A DNA stretch of 64,000 bases. It comes from JANQQC01 sp965262255. GTDB lineage: Bacteria > Pseudomonadota > Alphaproteobacteria > Caulobacterales > Hyphomonadaceae. The notes below the pieces were generated by a model. It saw nothing but the letters and a program-made list of their open reading frames with translations. It made no database searches and was not told the DNA's origin. Below are positions 1-8,485 of the stretch, piece after piece. Numbering within the stretch: position 1 is the stretch's first letter; the number at the start of each line of letters is the position of its first letter. The stretch spans positions 1,612,001-1,676,000 of the forward strand of contig OZ253505.1 of assembly GCA_965262255.1 (NCBI GenBank), in the 5' to 3' direction. The translations under genes and the position numbers were made by a program.

Positions 1-243
1 AATTTTTGTGCAAGCTGTAATCGTATGCGGGTAACATGCACGGGTCGTATATACATGTGCTTAGGGCAATCAAACTTTGTCGACCTTAGAGAGATACTCC
101 GCAGTGGACCCTATGCTATGAGTAAACTTGCCGAAGCTCTCGACAAAGCGCTACGAACAAAACCAGAGAAGCATGACTTTGAAATTAACGAACCAGCAAT
201 GGAACCGGCGTTAGCACGGCACATGTCGATGACAGGAGGGTAG
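1..243 (+). CDS. moaA: GTP 3',8-cyclase MoaA, C-terminal 80 residues (5' end outside window)
   Basis: The frame is open from base 1 and ends at the TAG at 241-243. It begins NFCASCNRMRV, the C-terminal FeS-cluster motif of MoaA (C-x2-C, with a third cysteine in CLGQSNF about 13 residues later). It ends in Gly-Gly, the conserved MoaA C-terminal tail needed for cyclic pyranopterin formation. MoaA is a radical-SAM enzyme that starts molybdopterin synthesis by rearranging GTP; the radical-SAM half lies upstream of the window. moaD follows after 3 bases, so the genes form an operon. Confidence 0.93.
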   Translation, partial: NFCASCNRMRVTCTGRIYMCLGQSNFVDLREILRSGPYAMSKLAEALDKALRTKPEKHDFEINEPAMEPALARHMSMTGG

Positions 244-246
244 ATA

Positions 247-495
247 GTGACAAAATTTCATTTTTTGGGAAGAGTTAGCGACATGACCGGAGTGATGTCG
301 GGGCAAATTCAAATTCCCGAAGACGTGACAGATTCAATCCGGTTAAGACGCTGGATCGGGCAGTTGTACGACAGTTTGGAGGGATTTCAGGACGACTCTA
401 TAAGGATTGCAATAGATGGAGAAGTTGCAACCGAACCCTGCCTGATTGGTTCTCCTAATGAAATAGCATTCTTACCACCTGTGGGAGGTGGATAA
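247..495 (+). CDS. moaD: Molybdopterin synthase sulfur-carrier subunit MoaD
   Basis: The product has 82 residues, the usual length for this ubiquitin-like sulfur carrier. It ends PPVGGG; the terminal Gly-Gly is adenylated and then thiocarboxylated before donating sulfur to precursor Z inside molybdopterin synthase. The start is GTG at 247, three bases after the moaA stop, with the GGAGGG at the moaA 3' end as ribosome-binding site. moaE begins two bases after its stop, and the MoaD/MoaE pair forms the heterotetrameric synthase. Confidence 0.92.
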   Translation: MTKFHFLGRVSDMTGVMSGQIQIPEDVTDSIRLRRWIGQLYDSLEGFQDDSIRIAIDGEVATEPCLIGSPNEIAFLPPVGGG

Positions 496-497
496 TT

Positions 498-968
498 GTG
501 TTGCTAACGGAGCAACTTTTCGATAGTGCCGAGTTACTGGCGAATTTTCGGTCAAGCGTAAAAAATGCCGGTGCTATAGTCTCATTTACAGGGCTTGTAA
601 GGGATTATTCAAATAATTCAGAGGTTGACGGCCTCTACTTGCAAGCGTATTCACCGATGACAGAAAACGGCATTACTTCCGCTATCAGCAAAGCGAAGTC
701 TGATTGGCCCTTAATCGGGGTCAAGGTTTTACACAGGATAGGACTAATGAAACCGCGTGACGAAATAGTATTCGTTGCTACGGCTTCCGAACATCGACGT
801 GCAGCGTTTGATAGTGCAGATTTTCTCATGGACTTTTTGAAAACTAGAGCCGTATTTTGGAAGAAAGAATTACGGACTGATGGCGAGTTTTGGATTGAAC
901 CTCGAACTGAAGACTATGAGGATTCCTCGCGTTGGGAAATGAGCAAGAATGATTCGATAATCGCCTAA
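498..968 (+). CDS. moaE: Molybdopterin synthase catalytic subunit MoaE
   Basis: The product has 156 residues. The VSFTGLVRDYS block near the N terminus, the DEIVFVATASEHRRAAFDSA block and the later KTRAVFWKKE segment with its catalytic lysines are MoaE signatures. MoaE inserts two sulfurs, delivered by MoaD thiocarboxylate, into cyclic pyranopterin monophosphate. The start is GTG at 498. The operon stops here; the next 500 bases are repeats and an IS element, and the remaining cofactor genes restart at 3009. Confidence 0.94.
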   Translation: MLLTEQLFDSAELLANFRSSVKNAGAIVSFTGLVRDYSNNSEVDGLYLQAYSPMTENGITSAISKAKSDWPLIGVKVLHRIGLMKPRDEIVFVATASEHRRAAFDSADFLMDFLKTRAVFWKKELRTDGEFWIEPRTEDYEDSSRWEMSKNDSIIA

Positions 969-994
969 GCGTCGCATCTTATTTCTAGATATTA

Positions 995-1146
995 TGAAAC
1001 TGTTGTGCGAAACACAAAGTTTGGAAAATTATCTACAAAATTTGAATTTTAGGCAAATAGATGGCCCTAGAATAAGGCATTTGGCGATCCAGATTGAGTG
1101 CAAATCATCGAATTTCGAGCGCGTAACGAGTTTCGCAACAGTCTCA
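995..1146. repeat. Inverted-repeat element, family iii (TGTTGCGAAAC ends)
   Basis: The left end TGAAACTGTTGTGCGAAAC and the right end GTTTCGCAACAGTCTCA are inverted copies of each other, about 150 bp apart. The same ends occur at 51531-51683, 52595-52733 and 52801-52952. This copy has a diverged interior and no coding capacity, and looks like a non-autonomous transposable element. Confidence 0.65.
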
Positions 1147-1282
1147 TTATGAGATGTCTTCCCTTGCAGCTTGATACTGCCATAGGCGGATAGGCTTAGC
1201 TGGTGAAGGAGGTCTTCTTATTTCCTTCGTTAGAGTGTGTTACAAAATGTCAACGTTTTTTGCGACAACGTTATAAGAATCT

Positions 1283-1479
1283 GGCGATTATATAGTTGTC
1301 TGGGCGACCTATAGACGGTTCCGAGCTCTCTTGAGAATCCCCCTTAATTTTTCGCGAGTCACACACAATTGTTCTTCCCCAACCAACTAACACGGGATTC
1401 TATCGCCGCCAGTGCTAGTGAAAAACGATTGGCAGGACATAGTTACACGAAAGTACAGACATTTTTGAAATTGTCTAGA
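1283..1479. repeat. MITE-like element, family i, copy 1 (interrupted by an IS481-family element)
   Basis: It starts GGCGATTATATAGTTGTC like the copies at 48536-48748 and 50946-51157 and shares interior blocks with them (GAGCTCTCTTGAGAA, CATTTTTG before the right arm). The copy is cut at its right arm by the IS at 1480-2550. The last 16 or so bases probably lie at 2557-2572, which would restore the family length of about 213 bp, though that tail has diverged. Confidence 0.7.
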
Positions 1480-2476
1480 TGTATAGTCCCACAAACATGG
1501 ACGCGGGATTTTTAATAAATCTTTCTGGTTCCTCTTTCCAACATTTGTTGATAAAGTCGAAGATAGTTAAACCTTTGTGAGCCTTTAACCTTTTAGCAAA
1601 ATTATAGGCATCAATAAAACTCTGGATGTGTTCCTTCAGTTTGTCATGTGTCTCATAGTGATACTTTTTCACAGTAGCTTCTTTGATGGTTCTATTCATT
1701 CGTTCCACTTGTCCGTTCGTCCAGGGATGATAGGGAAGTGTCAACTTATGTTCGATATTATTCTCTGAGCAAACAGCGTCAAATGCGTTGCATTTGACAT
1801 CCTTATTGATTTTATGATCGGGTGATTCGTTTTCTTTCACCGAGACTTTAGGGTTTCTCGAATTAGTGAACTGACTGCCATTGTCAGTCAAGATCGTATG
1901 GATAGTGTAAGGCACATTTTCAACCAAGGTCTCGATAAACTGAACTGCGACTTTTCGCGTCGATTTGTCGTGCAGTTCAACGTAGGCATATTTCGATGTG
2001 CGGTCGATGGCTACGAACATATAGAGCCGACCTTCTTCGGTGTTGACTTGGGCTATGTCGACATGGAAGTAACCGATCGGATACTCTTTGAACTTCTTCG
2101 TCTCGGGAGTTTTATTTTCTTCTTTTGGAAGTGTTGATATCCCGTGATTCTGAAATACACGATGGAGGTTCGATCGTTTTAAATGGGGAATTGAGTCTTG
2201 CAGAGAATACAAACAGTCATCCAACGACAACCTCGTTGTCGTCCGGAAATAAACACAGGCGGCTTCCTCTGCTTTACTCAAACTCTTTGGCCGCGGGTCT
2301 TGCGGACCCGACCGTCGGTCTTCGACCGACTCACGCTCGCGCCATCTCTTCACCGTGCGGTAATTTAATCCGTAGCACCTCGCTAATGCGCGATTTGAGA
2401 TCGACGAGGGGGCCTCTTGGATCTCTTTTCTGATCGCATGTGTAGTGACTGCGTTAGTGTGTAATACCTGTCCCAT
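1475..2476 (-). CDS. IS481-family transposase
   Basis: The product has 333 residues. An N-terminal helix-turn-helix (residues about 12-48, ALARCYGLNYRTVKRW) precedes an rve-type DDE integrase core: FHVDIAQV (first Asp), LTDNGSQF (second Asp) and TNGQVERMNRTIKEA (Glu). The start is ATG at 2476 with GGAGG eight bases upstream. The TAG stop at 1475-1477 lies outside the element, within the duplicated TCTAGA target, so the insertion site supplies the stop codon. The gene looks intact. A decayed relative lies at 61771-62188. Confidence 0.9.
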   Translation of the reverse strand: MGQVLHTNAVTTHAIRKEIQEAPSSISNRALARCYGLNYRTVKRWRERESVEDRRSGPQDPRPKSLSKAEEAACVYFRTTTRLSLDDCLYSLQDSIPHLKRSNLHRVFQNHGISTLPKEENKTPETKKFKEYPIGYFHVDIAQVNTEEGRLYMFVAIDRTSKYAYVELHDKSTRKVAVQFIETLVENVPYTIHTILTDNGSQFTNSRNPKVSVKENESPDHKINKDVKCNAFDAVCSENNIEHKLTLPYHPWTNGQVERMNRTIKEATVKKYHYETHDKLKEHIQSFIDAYNFAKRLKAHKGLTIFDFINKCWKEEPERFIKNPASMFVGLYI

Positions 2477-2550
2477 AACTGTTTCCTCCAGATGGAATTG
2501 CTGTATAATGGTAGTATATCATTTCGCGCCCAAGAGTGTGGGACTTTACA
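1480..2550 (-). mobile_element. IS481-family insertion sequence with TCTAGA target duplication
   Basis: The ends TGTATAGTCCCACA (1480) and TGTGGGACTTTACA (ending 2550) are 14-bp inverted repeats with one mismatch and begin TGT as in IS481. Both are flanked by TCTAGA (1474-1479, 2551-2556), a six-base duplication fitting the NCTAGN target known for IS481 and IS1002 of Bordetella. Length is 1071 bp with one transposase gene. Both ends and the duplication are intact, so this is a recent insertion. Confidence 0.85.
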
Positions 2551-2774
2551 TCTAGACACATATAGAAACTGCTGCGAATTACGCAAAACCGATTTGGGGA
2601 TGCTGAAAACTTTGGATTATTAGTAAATTTTAGTCCCAAAATCCCGCTTTTTGCCAATAAATCTAACAAAATTCAAGGAAAGTCAGCGTGACAATTCTAT
2701 TTTGCAAAAGGCTCATATATAATCGCCAAGACTCGCAATCCGGACAGAAGTGCTCGGTTGGGTTCCGAAGGTTA

Positions 2775-2873
2775 GGGCAGTTTCCGAACAAGTCGGTCTT
2801 TTTCTTTTCCTGATTAGCCTAAACGATCGGAAAAAGCACCCTAGAATCGTGACAAGCTGAACGAAAGAGGCTC
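2775..2873. repeat. MITE-like element, family ii, degenerate copy
   Basis: It starts TA|GGGCAGTTTCCGAACAAG and ends GAAAGAGGCTC|TTA, 99 bp, matching the TA|GAGC...GCTC|TA elements at 7000, 19733, 47195 and 61563. The terminal bases have drifted. The rest of the gap 2573-3008 holds nothing recognisable apart from the moaB leader. Confidence 0.5.
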
Positions 2874-3008
2874 TTACTGATTCCACATTCGTAGTTCATC
2901 TGTATAATCCTCAATCCAATCAAATTTTCATTGCATAGTATGAGTGAAGATAGTTCAACGCTCTAGCCAATTGAGTTGAATCAAATTTCCAACACTAAGG
3001 AACACCAT

Positions 3009-3539
3009 ATGAGTGGTATTAATCCCAGTCTGACCTTCATTCCAGTGAATATCGCTGTACTAACAGTCAGCGACTCGCGCACACTCGACAAAGACACCTC
3101 AGGTAGAATATTAGCTGAACGGATTACCAATGCTGGCCACCATCTTATTGATCATCAAATTTGCGGAGATAAGCGTGAAGACATTCGTCAACACATCCAA
3201 TCTTGGGCAAATCGAACAGATGTTGATGTAGTTATCAGTACGGGGGGAACTGGATTGACCGGGCGCGATGTAACTCCCGAAGCTTTAGCTCCATTGTTCG
3301 ACAAAACCATTGAGGGATTCTCTGTAATTTTTCATCAGGTTAGTTTTCAGAGTGTCGGCCTTTCAACTATTCAGTCGAGAGCTACGGCTGGAATTATCAG
3401 TGGAACTTTTGTCTTTTGCTTGCCAGGCTCAAATGGGGCTGTGAAAGACGGATGGGATAAGATTATTTCCTACCAATTGGACAGCAGACACAAGCCATGT
3501 AATCTGGTCGAGATTATGCCTCGTCTTTTGGAGACATGA
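3009..3539 (+). CDS. moaB: Molybdenum cofactor biosynthesis protein MoaB
   Basis: The product has 176 residues from ATG 3009, chosen because AAGGA lies eight bases upstream; an in-frame ATG at 2976 would add eleven poorly conserved residues. The nucleotide-binding MoaB/MogA fold is shown by AVLTVSDSRT near the N terminus, STGGTGLTGRDVTPEA at about 77-92 and the late CLPGSNGAV loop. The family adenylylates molybdopterin before metal insertion, although the E. coli MoaB protein is largely inactive. moaC follows five bases after the stop. Confidence 0.92.
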   Translation: MSGINPSLTFIPVNIAVLTVSDSRTLDKDTSGRILAERITNAGHHLIDHQICGDKREDIRQHIQSWANRTDVDVVISTGGTGLTGRDVTPEALAPLFDKTIEGFSVIFHQVSFQSVGLSTIQSRATAGIISGTFVFCLPGSNGAVKDGWDKIISYQLDSRHKPCNLVEIMPRLLET

Positions 3540-3543
3540 TGTT

Positions 3544-4017
3544 ATGTCAAAGTTGACACATTTTGGTTCAGATGGTCGTGTCCATATGGTGGACGTTACC
3601 AATAAAAATATCTCTGAACGTAAAGCTATTGCAAAGGGAGGGATCAGACTCAATAGAGATGTTCTGGTCAAAATTGTCAGGGAAGGAACGAAGAAAGGGG
3701 ATCCCAGCTCTATTGCAGAGATCGCCGGAATTATGGCCGCAAAACGCACATCCGAAATTATTCCACTGTGCCATCCGCTCCCTCTTTCCCAATGCAATGT
3801 GAAGGTGGATGCAGTCAGCGATGGGTACGAGGTTACTGCAACCGTAAAAACTACTGGAAGAACAGGAGCAGAAATGGAAGCTCTATCAGCAGTATCTGTG
3901 GCGTGTTTAACGTTGTACGATATGCTTAAATCACTAGATAAATCTATGGTTATAGGAGATATTCGCTTAGTTGAAAAATCGGGCGGCAAGTCTGGAAATT
4001 ACAAGGCAGAGGTGTGA
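3544..4017 (+). CDS. moaC: Cyclic pyranopterin monophosphate synthase MoaC
   Basis: The product has 157 residues, the normal length. HMVDVTNKNISERKA at the N terminus, IPLCHPLPLSQCNV in the middle and GRTGAEMEALSAVSVACLTLYDM are the conserved MoaC blocks, including the active-site His and the Lys/Asp-rich C-terminal segment (DKSMVIGDIRLVEKSGGKSG). MoaC converts the MoaA product to cyclic pyranopterin monophosphate. The stop codon overlaps the moeA ATG by one base, so translation is probably coupled. Confidence 0.95.
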   Translation: MSKLTHFGSDGRVHMVDVTNKNISERKAIAKGGIRLNRDVLVKIVREGTKKGDPSSIAEIAGIMAAKRTSEIIPLCHPLPLSQCNVKVDAVSDGYEVTATVKTTGRTGAEMEALSAVSVACLTLYDMLKSLDKSMVIGDIRLVEKSGGKSGNYKAEV

Positions 4018-5207
4018 TGATTTCCGTTGAAGAAGCTTGGAGGTTGATCGAACAAAATCGGTTAGATAGGAGTACAGAAGAAATTTCTCTGGATAATGCG
4101 CTAAATCGCATTCTCGCTACTCCTGTAATTTCAAGAATTGATCAACCGCGGGCGGATACATCTGCGATGGACGGTTACGCGGTAAGATTGCTTGATGTAA
4201 GTAAGGAGGGAACAACTCTAAAAGTTGTAGATAAAATACCCGCCGGTACTGTGCCATTGAGAGAAGTAAGTGTCGGAGAGGCGGTCAGAGTATTTACGGG
4301 TTCGATTATCCCAGACGGAGCCGATCATGTGGTTATTCAAGAGGATGTGGAAGCTCAAGTTTCGACGGTACTCGTTTCAAAGGGATTTTCGCAGTCGCGG
4401 CACATTCGACAACGAGGATTAGATTTTTCGAAGGGTACCGAAATCGTCAGCGTAGGTCAAAAACTCGGTCCGATGGAACTTCTAGCGATTGCCTCAGCTA
4501 ATTATTCGCAGGTAAGTGTCTACTCTAAACCTAAAGTTGCGATTCTGGCTAATGGAGAAGAGTTGCGCTGGCCGGGTGCTGAGTTGAAAGCGGGAGAAAT
4601 TCCTAATTCTATCGCTGTAGGGTTGAAATCGCTTATGGAGACTTGGGGAGCAGAGGTATGTTACAACGAGATTGCTCAAGACAACCTGGAAAGCATTCAG
4701 TCACACATTGAACAGATAGGAACAGAATGTGACATTATTGTTCCTGTTGGAGGGGCTTCGGTAGGCGAATATGATCTTATGAAAACCGCTTTCGCTGACA
4801 ATTCGTTTGAGAGTGTTTTCAATAAGGTGGCAGTTAAACCCGGTAAACCTGCTTGGTTTTTTAGGAGTAAGGATCAGCGAGTTCTTGGATTGCCGGGCAA
4901 TCCGGCTTCAGCCATAGTGACCGCCCTTTTGTTTCTCAAACCTTTAATAACAGGGCTACAGCACAGGTTTCTCCAAGCAGAAAGCCTATCGGACATTGCC
5001 GCGAATGGCGACCGAGAATGTTTCCTAAGAGCTTTCTCTTCAAATTTAAACGAACGAGGTGATGGAATTTTGAGAGTAACAGCTGATAACGGTCAAGATA
5101 GCTCGTTAGTTACGCCATTGGTCAAAGGCAACTGTCTAATTCGGCGCAAGCCGAATATGCCTGCCATTAAGGTCAACGCCATCGTGGACATACTTCCGAA
5201 CGAGTAA
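4017..5207 (+). CDS. moeA: Molybdopterin molybdenumtransferase MoeA
   Basis: The product has 396 residues from ATG 4017, which shares one base with the moaC stop (TGATG); GTG at 4014 is the alternative. Family blocks in order are DTSAMDGYAV (about 50), FTGSIIPDGADHVV (about 97), IVPVGGASVGEYD (about 242) and VLGLPGNPASAIVTALLFL (about 293). MoeA ligates molybdate to adenylylated molybdopterin. It is the last gene of the moaB-moaC-moeA operon. Confidence 0.94.
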   Translation: MISVEEAWRLIEQNRLDRSTEEISLDNALNRILATPVISRIDQPRADTSAMDGYAVRLLDVSKEGTTLKVVDKIPAGTVPLREVSVGEAVRVFTGSIIPDGADHVVIQEDVEAQVSTVLVSKGFSQSRHIRQRGLDFSKGTEIVSVGQKLGPMELLAIASANYSQVSVYSKPKVAILANGEELRWPGAELKAGEIPNSIAVGLKSLMETWGAEVCYNEIAQDNLESIQSHIEQIGTECDIIVPVGGASVGEYDLMKTAFADNSFESVFNKVAVKPGKPAWFFRSKDQRVLGLPGNPASAIVTALLFLKPLITGLQHRFLQAESLSDIAANGDRECFLRAFSSNLNERGDGILRVTADNGQDSSLVTPLVKGNCLIRRKPNMPAIKVNAIVDILPNE

Positions 5208-5409
5208 TCGACTAAGAACGCGAAATTCTAATTAGATGAATCGACGGGTTAAAGTTTAACTCTTGCAAGAAAAACTTGAAGGCATTCTCATCGTCATTGG
5301 CACCAAGTATGCTACCTGAAACCAAGTTGGAATCTTTGCTGCATTTGGTTGCCGGCATAAGATACTGAGGTAAAGCCTTATAAAATATTCCTCGAATGAT
5401 CGAAATCTC

Positions 5410-5437
5410 TTGACATTTTCAGAGAAGTGTATACCTT
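5410..5437 (+). promoter_or_regulatory. Putative sigma70-type promoter of cassette copy 1
   Basis: TTGACA at 5410 is followed by TATACC at 5430 (14-bp spacing) or TACCTT at 5432 (16 bp). The segment aligns with the better promoter at 7152 upstream of the second cassette, so the duplication includes the promoter. The rest of the gap 5208-5528 shows nothing recognisable. Confidence 0.4.
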
Positions 5438-5528
5438 ATTGACTAAACAGTTGGTGTCGTATTACCGATTAGCCGAATGTACATCGTATTAGTGTCTGGT
5501 GTTTAAGAATATGGAGATCAGAGTTATC

Positions 5529-6038
5529 ATGTCGAAAGTGATACTAAAGCTACGGGGTTATCAAGTTGGCCCAAGATTGTTCAGGTTGCGTCCTTTTGGA
5601 CACTTGTTCATTGAGTATGGAGGGGTCGGGGAAGAGCCGTGGATTTTTCGAGGAGGGCCAATATTTGAGATGGTCAGATACAAGGTAAATGTTGAAAACA
5701 CTTTGGAATCCGATAGTCGTGATGGTTCAAGTAGGATTAGTCGAAAAAATCCTGCCACATTAAAGCATTGTCATTTGGCTATTAAGTATACCTTTAGTCA
5801 GTTTATACAAGAGATGGAGGATCTTAGTAGGGATATAAACCGAACTCAAATAAACTACGGTTTAATTTTCGACAATTCTAACTCAGTCGCCCATTTCGCG
5901 TGGACTTGCATAACTAAGCGAGAGCTGAGGCTTTCAGAAAATGATAACCAGTATATCTTTGCGGGCAGTGCGTCAAAAAAGATTCAAAAATGTATACGAC
6001 AGAAAGATCGGTTTCTAAAGGTGTCTAATGTGGTATAG
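5529..6038 (+). CDS. Unrecognised protein A, first gene of a duplicated two-gene cassette
   Basis: The product has about 169 residues from ATG 5529 (ATG 5511 and TTG 5499 are upstream alternatives). I do not recognise the family. Visible landmarks are GYQVGPRLFRLRPFGHLFIEY near the N terminus (shown in two overlapping pieces: GYQVGPRLF, RPFGHLFIEY), then WIFRGGP, and LIFDNSNSVAHFAW in the C-terminal third. An early GH, an RGGP turn and a late NSNS-V-A motif are reminiscent of NlpC/P60-like hydrolase effectors, but no catalytic Cys is evident, so that stays speculative. There is no signal peptide or membrane segment. The same gene recurs, frameshifted, at 7273-7798. Confidence 0.6.
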   Translation: MSKVILKLRGYQVGPRLFRLRPFGHLFIEYGGVGEEPWIFRGGPIFEMVRYKVNVENTLESDSRDGSSRISRKNPATLKHCHLAIKYTFSQFIQEMEDLSRDINRTQINYGLIFDNSNSVAHFAWTCITKRELRLSENDNQYIFAGSASKKIQKCIRQKDRFLKVSNVV

Positions 6039-6082
6039 GTTGTCTTTTTTTGTAGATTTATGTTCAATATCGGAGAATGAAT

Positions 6083-6727
6083 ATGGCTCAAGGCATCAGA
6101 AAAATTTCGTTTCCAAAGGGTTACGAAAAAAGCATTCGTAACAGGCTTGGACTGGGACGACGGCAACTGATTAGTATTGAAGGTGTACTCGAACTAGCAA
6201 AAGTACATAAGTATAATTTCTACCATTGGAATGGTGAACATTGGGCATTTAAATCGTCGGGATACTACAGTATATACACCGGTGATGGCAAGAGCGGATG
6301 GTACACTCAGAATTTTGATCTAGGGGTGGATTGCAACGGTATGGTTAGTCATATTGTTGAAAGTAGGGGCTATCCTCCGGATTTTGGCATAAGTGATATG
6401 GTAAAAAATCTATTTAAATTTGGAACTAAAGATAAGGCTCTAGATTTTGTAGTTGAAGTGAATCCCAAAAAAACAGTTGAATTCCCTAAAGGTAAGGAGA
6501 AGAAAATTCGACAAATTTTGGGATTAGCAGATAGCAACAGTTTTCAATGGAATGAGATTCAGACTTTGGCAAAGTTTCATGGATACGCAACGGAGAACGG
6601 TAAAGAAGATGTTAAACAAACATATAGAATCAGCCCAGTTTTTCCCGAGAAACCCGCCATCAAGCCACCTTTGGATCTTGCTGTGGACAGTGATGAGGTG
6701 GTACGAAGTATTGTGCCGATCATTTAG
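6083..6727 (+). CDS. Unrecognised protein B with two internal repeats, second gene of the cassette
   Basis: The product has 214 residues from ATG 6083, the position homologous to ATG 7841 in the second copy; GGAGA lies about eight bases upstream. It contains two copies of a domain of roughly 100 residues. FPKGYEKSIRNRLGL...LELAKVHKY matches FPKGKEKKIRQILGL...QTLAKFHGY, and FDLGVDCNGMVSHIV matches LDLAVDSDEVVRSIV. It is soluble, with no signal peptide. It follows gene A after 44 bases and is probably cotranscribed. It could be an immunity or partner protein of A, but nothing in the sequence proves this. Confidence 0.65.
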   Translation: MAQGIRKISFPKGYEKSIRNRLGLGRRQLISIEGVLELAKVHKYNFYHWNGEHWAFKSSGYYSIYTGDGKSGWYTQNFDLGVDCNGMVSHIVESRGYPPDFGISDMVKNLFKFGTKDKALDFVVEVNPKKTVEFPKGKEKKIRQILGLADSNSFQWNEIQTLAKFHGYATENGKEDVKQTYRISPVFPEKPAIKPPLDLAVDSDEVVRSIVPII

Positions 6728-6999
6728 GCGGCGAACTGCAAGTCGAGAGTCCAAAAAATCCTCAGTATGGTCGTGGAAGTAGTAGTACATGGCCTTCAGT
6801 TAATAGAAAATGCTTAGCTCGATACCGACTCATGGGTTCCTCGCAATAGAAGAAAAATAGCAGATGAGAGATCGAGCTTGCGGGCTTTAATCTGATGTTG
6901 ACGAGCAAAGACTGAACTGGCTCACATCGCTGTCATAGCCAGAAATCTCAAGACTGATGTGTATTCTGAAAGAGGTCCTCGAAGACCTTTGTACGATTA

Positions 7000-7099
7000 G
7001 AGCATTTTTTGTTCAAGTTGTCTCGATTCAAAAGTTATTTTACCCACAGCAAAGGCGTACTGGAAGAAGAAAAATGGACTACATGTTCGGAGAATGCTC
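7000..7099. repeat. MITE-like element, family ii
   Basis: A 100-bp element, TA|GAGCATTTTTTG...GGAGAATGCTC|TA, flanked by TA on both sides. The interior (GCAAAGGCGTACTGGAAGAA) is nearly identical to that of the copy at 61563-61661. It sits between the two cassette copies, in the otherwise empty gap 6728-7151. Confidence 0.75.
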
Positions 7100-7151
7100 T
7101 AGACGAATAAAGTTAAACTATAAAAAAATTTGCGGAATAGTTCGAATTCTG

Positions 7152-7179
7152 TTGACAATTATCGAGAAAAGGCTATTCT
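7152..7179 (+). promoter_or_regulatory. Putative sigma70-type promoter of cassette copy 2
   Basis: TTGACA at 7152-7157, a 16-bp spacer and TATTCT at 7174-7179, about 95 bases upstream of the gene A copy at 7273. Downstream sequence to the start codon aligns with that of copy 1. Confidence 0.5.
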
Positions 7180-7272
7180 AATCTAGCAGTAACAGGTGTC
7201 GCAATTCCGACTAGATTAATGTGCATCGATTTAGATTCACGCCCAAAAAAAATACGGAGACGCAGAATAGTT

Positions 7273-7798
7273 ATGACAAGAATTATAGTCAGATTATGGG
7301 GTTATCAAGTTGGCCCGAGGATATTCAAGTTACGTCCTTTTGGACACTTGTTCGTAGAATATGTGGCCTTAGGGAGTAAAGAAGAGTCTTGGATATTTCG
7401 AGGCGGACCAGAGATAATCAAACGGACTGATTGTCTTGAAAGCTGTCAATTCTGCGAAATCACAGAGTTTGGATGGATCAAGTACAATAGGGTTAAAAAT
7501 GCTAATTATGTTAGATCAGTCTGAAATCGTTACTAAATGCTTTGCTTCGTTCAGCTCTTTAAGATTGGAGCTGGATGGTTTGGCGGGGCAGGTGAATAGG
7601 ATGAGAATCGTCTACAAGTTATTGTTTGATAACTCCAATTCGGTTGCCAATCTAGTTTGGAATTTTTTGACAGATAGAGACCCCAAGTTATTGAACAACC
7701 CATCACGCTTTTATTTCTCAGGTAGAAAGTCTGAGAGCTTACAGAGAAAAGTTGCTACCAAGGTTCGATCAGAAGCGTTCTCGCATAGAATTAGTTGA
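7273..7798 (+). pseudogene. Second copy of cassette gene A, frameshifted
   Basis: From ATG 7273 the frame encodes MTRIIVRLWGYQVGPR, RPFGHLFVEY and WIFRGGP, clearly homologous to 5529-6038. It then drifts out of homology and stops at 7524. Homology resumes in another frame by about 7436 (SLDGSS, then LLFDNSNSVANLVW) and runs to 7798. The shift lies between about 7410 and 7440. I see no slippery heptamer, so this is a broken gene or a sequencing indel rather than programmed frameshifting. Confidence 0.65.
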
Positions 7799-7840
7799 GC
7801 ATCGCACTCATAAGTTTCGCCACTATTGATAGGCAAGAAT

Positions 7841-8485
7841 ATGGTTAATCAAGTGAAAAACATCCGATTTCCCAGTGGTTACGAAGGAAGCATTCGTAAT
7901 AGACTTGGATTAGGGAAAGTCAATCAAATTAGTCTGGACAAGTTACTTGAACTAGCTAAGGTACATAACTACGTTTGGAGACAAATTGAAATAGATCACT
8001 GGTTATTCAGCTCAAACCCGTACTATACTGTAAATACAGGAGGATCTAAGAGCGGTAGGTACACTCAAGATTTTGATCTTGGAGTGGATGATAAAGGTAT
8101 GGTAACGAATATCGTTGAAAATAGATCGTATCCGCCAGATTTCGGCATATGTGAAATGCTATCAAATCTATTCAAAGTTGGAACGAAATTAAAAAACAAA
8201 AATTCGCTTGCGGAGGTTGTACCCCGCAAGCCGATCACGTTTCCTTGCGGCAAAGAGAAACAAATAAGGTACATTTTAGGACTGGCAGATAGTGACAGTT
8301 TTCGAAGAAGTGACATTCTCAGATTGGCAAAATTTCATGGATATGAAACCGATTCCGGCACTGTATTCGCTAAGCGTAACTTTAGAATTAATCCAATTGC
8401 TCATAAGAGTGACGAATTCTATCCGAGTCTGGATCTCGTGGTTGACAATGATGAAGTTGTTAGAAGTATCGTGGCTATTAGCTAG
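7841..8485 (+). CDS. Second copy of cassette gene B (two-repeat protein)
   Basis: The product has 214 residues from ATG 7841 (TTG 7826 upstream is unlikely). It is a close paralogue of 6083-6727 over its full length, with the same two internal repeats: FPSGYEGSIRNRLGL...LELAKVHNY and FPCGKEKQIRYILGL...LRLAKFHGY. The RSYPPDFGI block and the C-terminal DNDEVVRSIVAI are also kept. It is intact although its partner gene A is frameshifted, which would fit B being retained as a protective protein. That is an inference only. Confidence 0.65.
   Translation: MVNQVKNIRFPSGYEGSIRNRLGLGKVNQISLDKLLELAKVHNYVWRQIEIDHWLFSSNPYYTVNTGGSKSGRYTQDFDLGVDDKGMVTNIVENRSYPPDFGICEMLSNLFKVGTKLKNKNSLAEVVPRKPITFPCGKEKQIRYILGLADSDSFRRSDILRLAKFHGYETDSGTVFAKRNFRINPIAHKSDEFYPSLDLVVDNDEVVRSIVAIS

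Noticed and set aside
5529..6038. NlpC/P60 peptidase assignment for cassette gene A
   Set aside because: GH, RGGP and NSNS motifs are suggestive, but no catalytic Cys-His pair can be identified.
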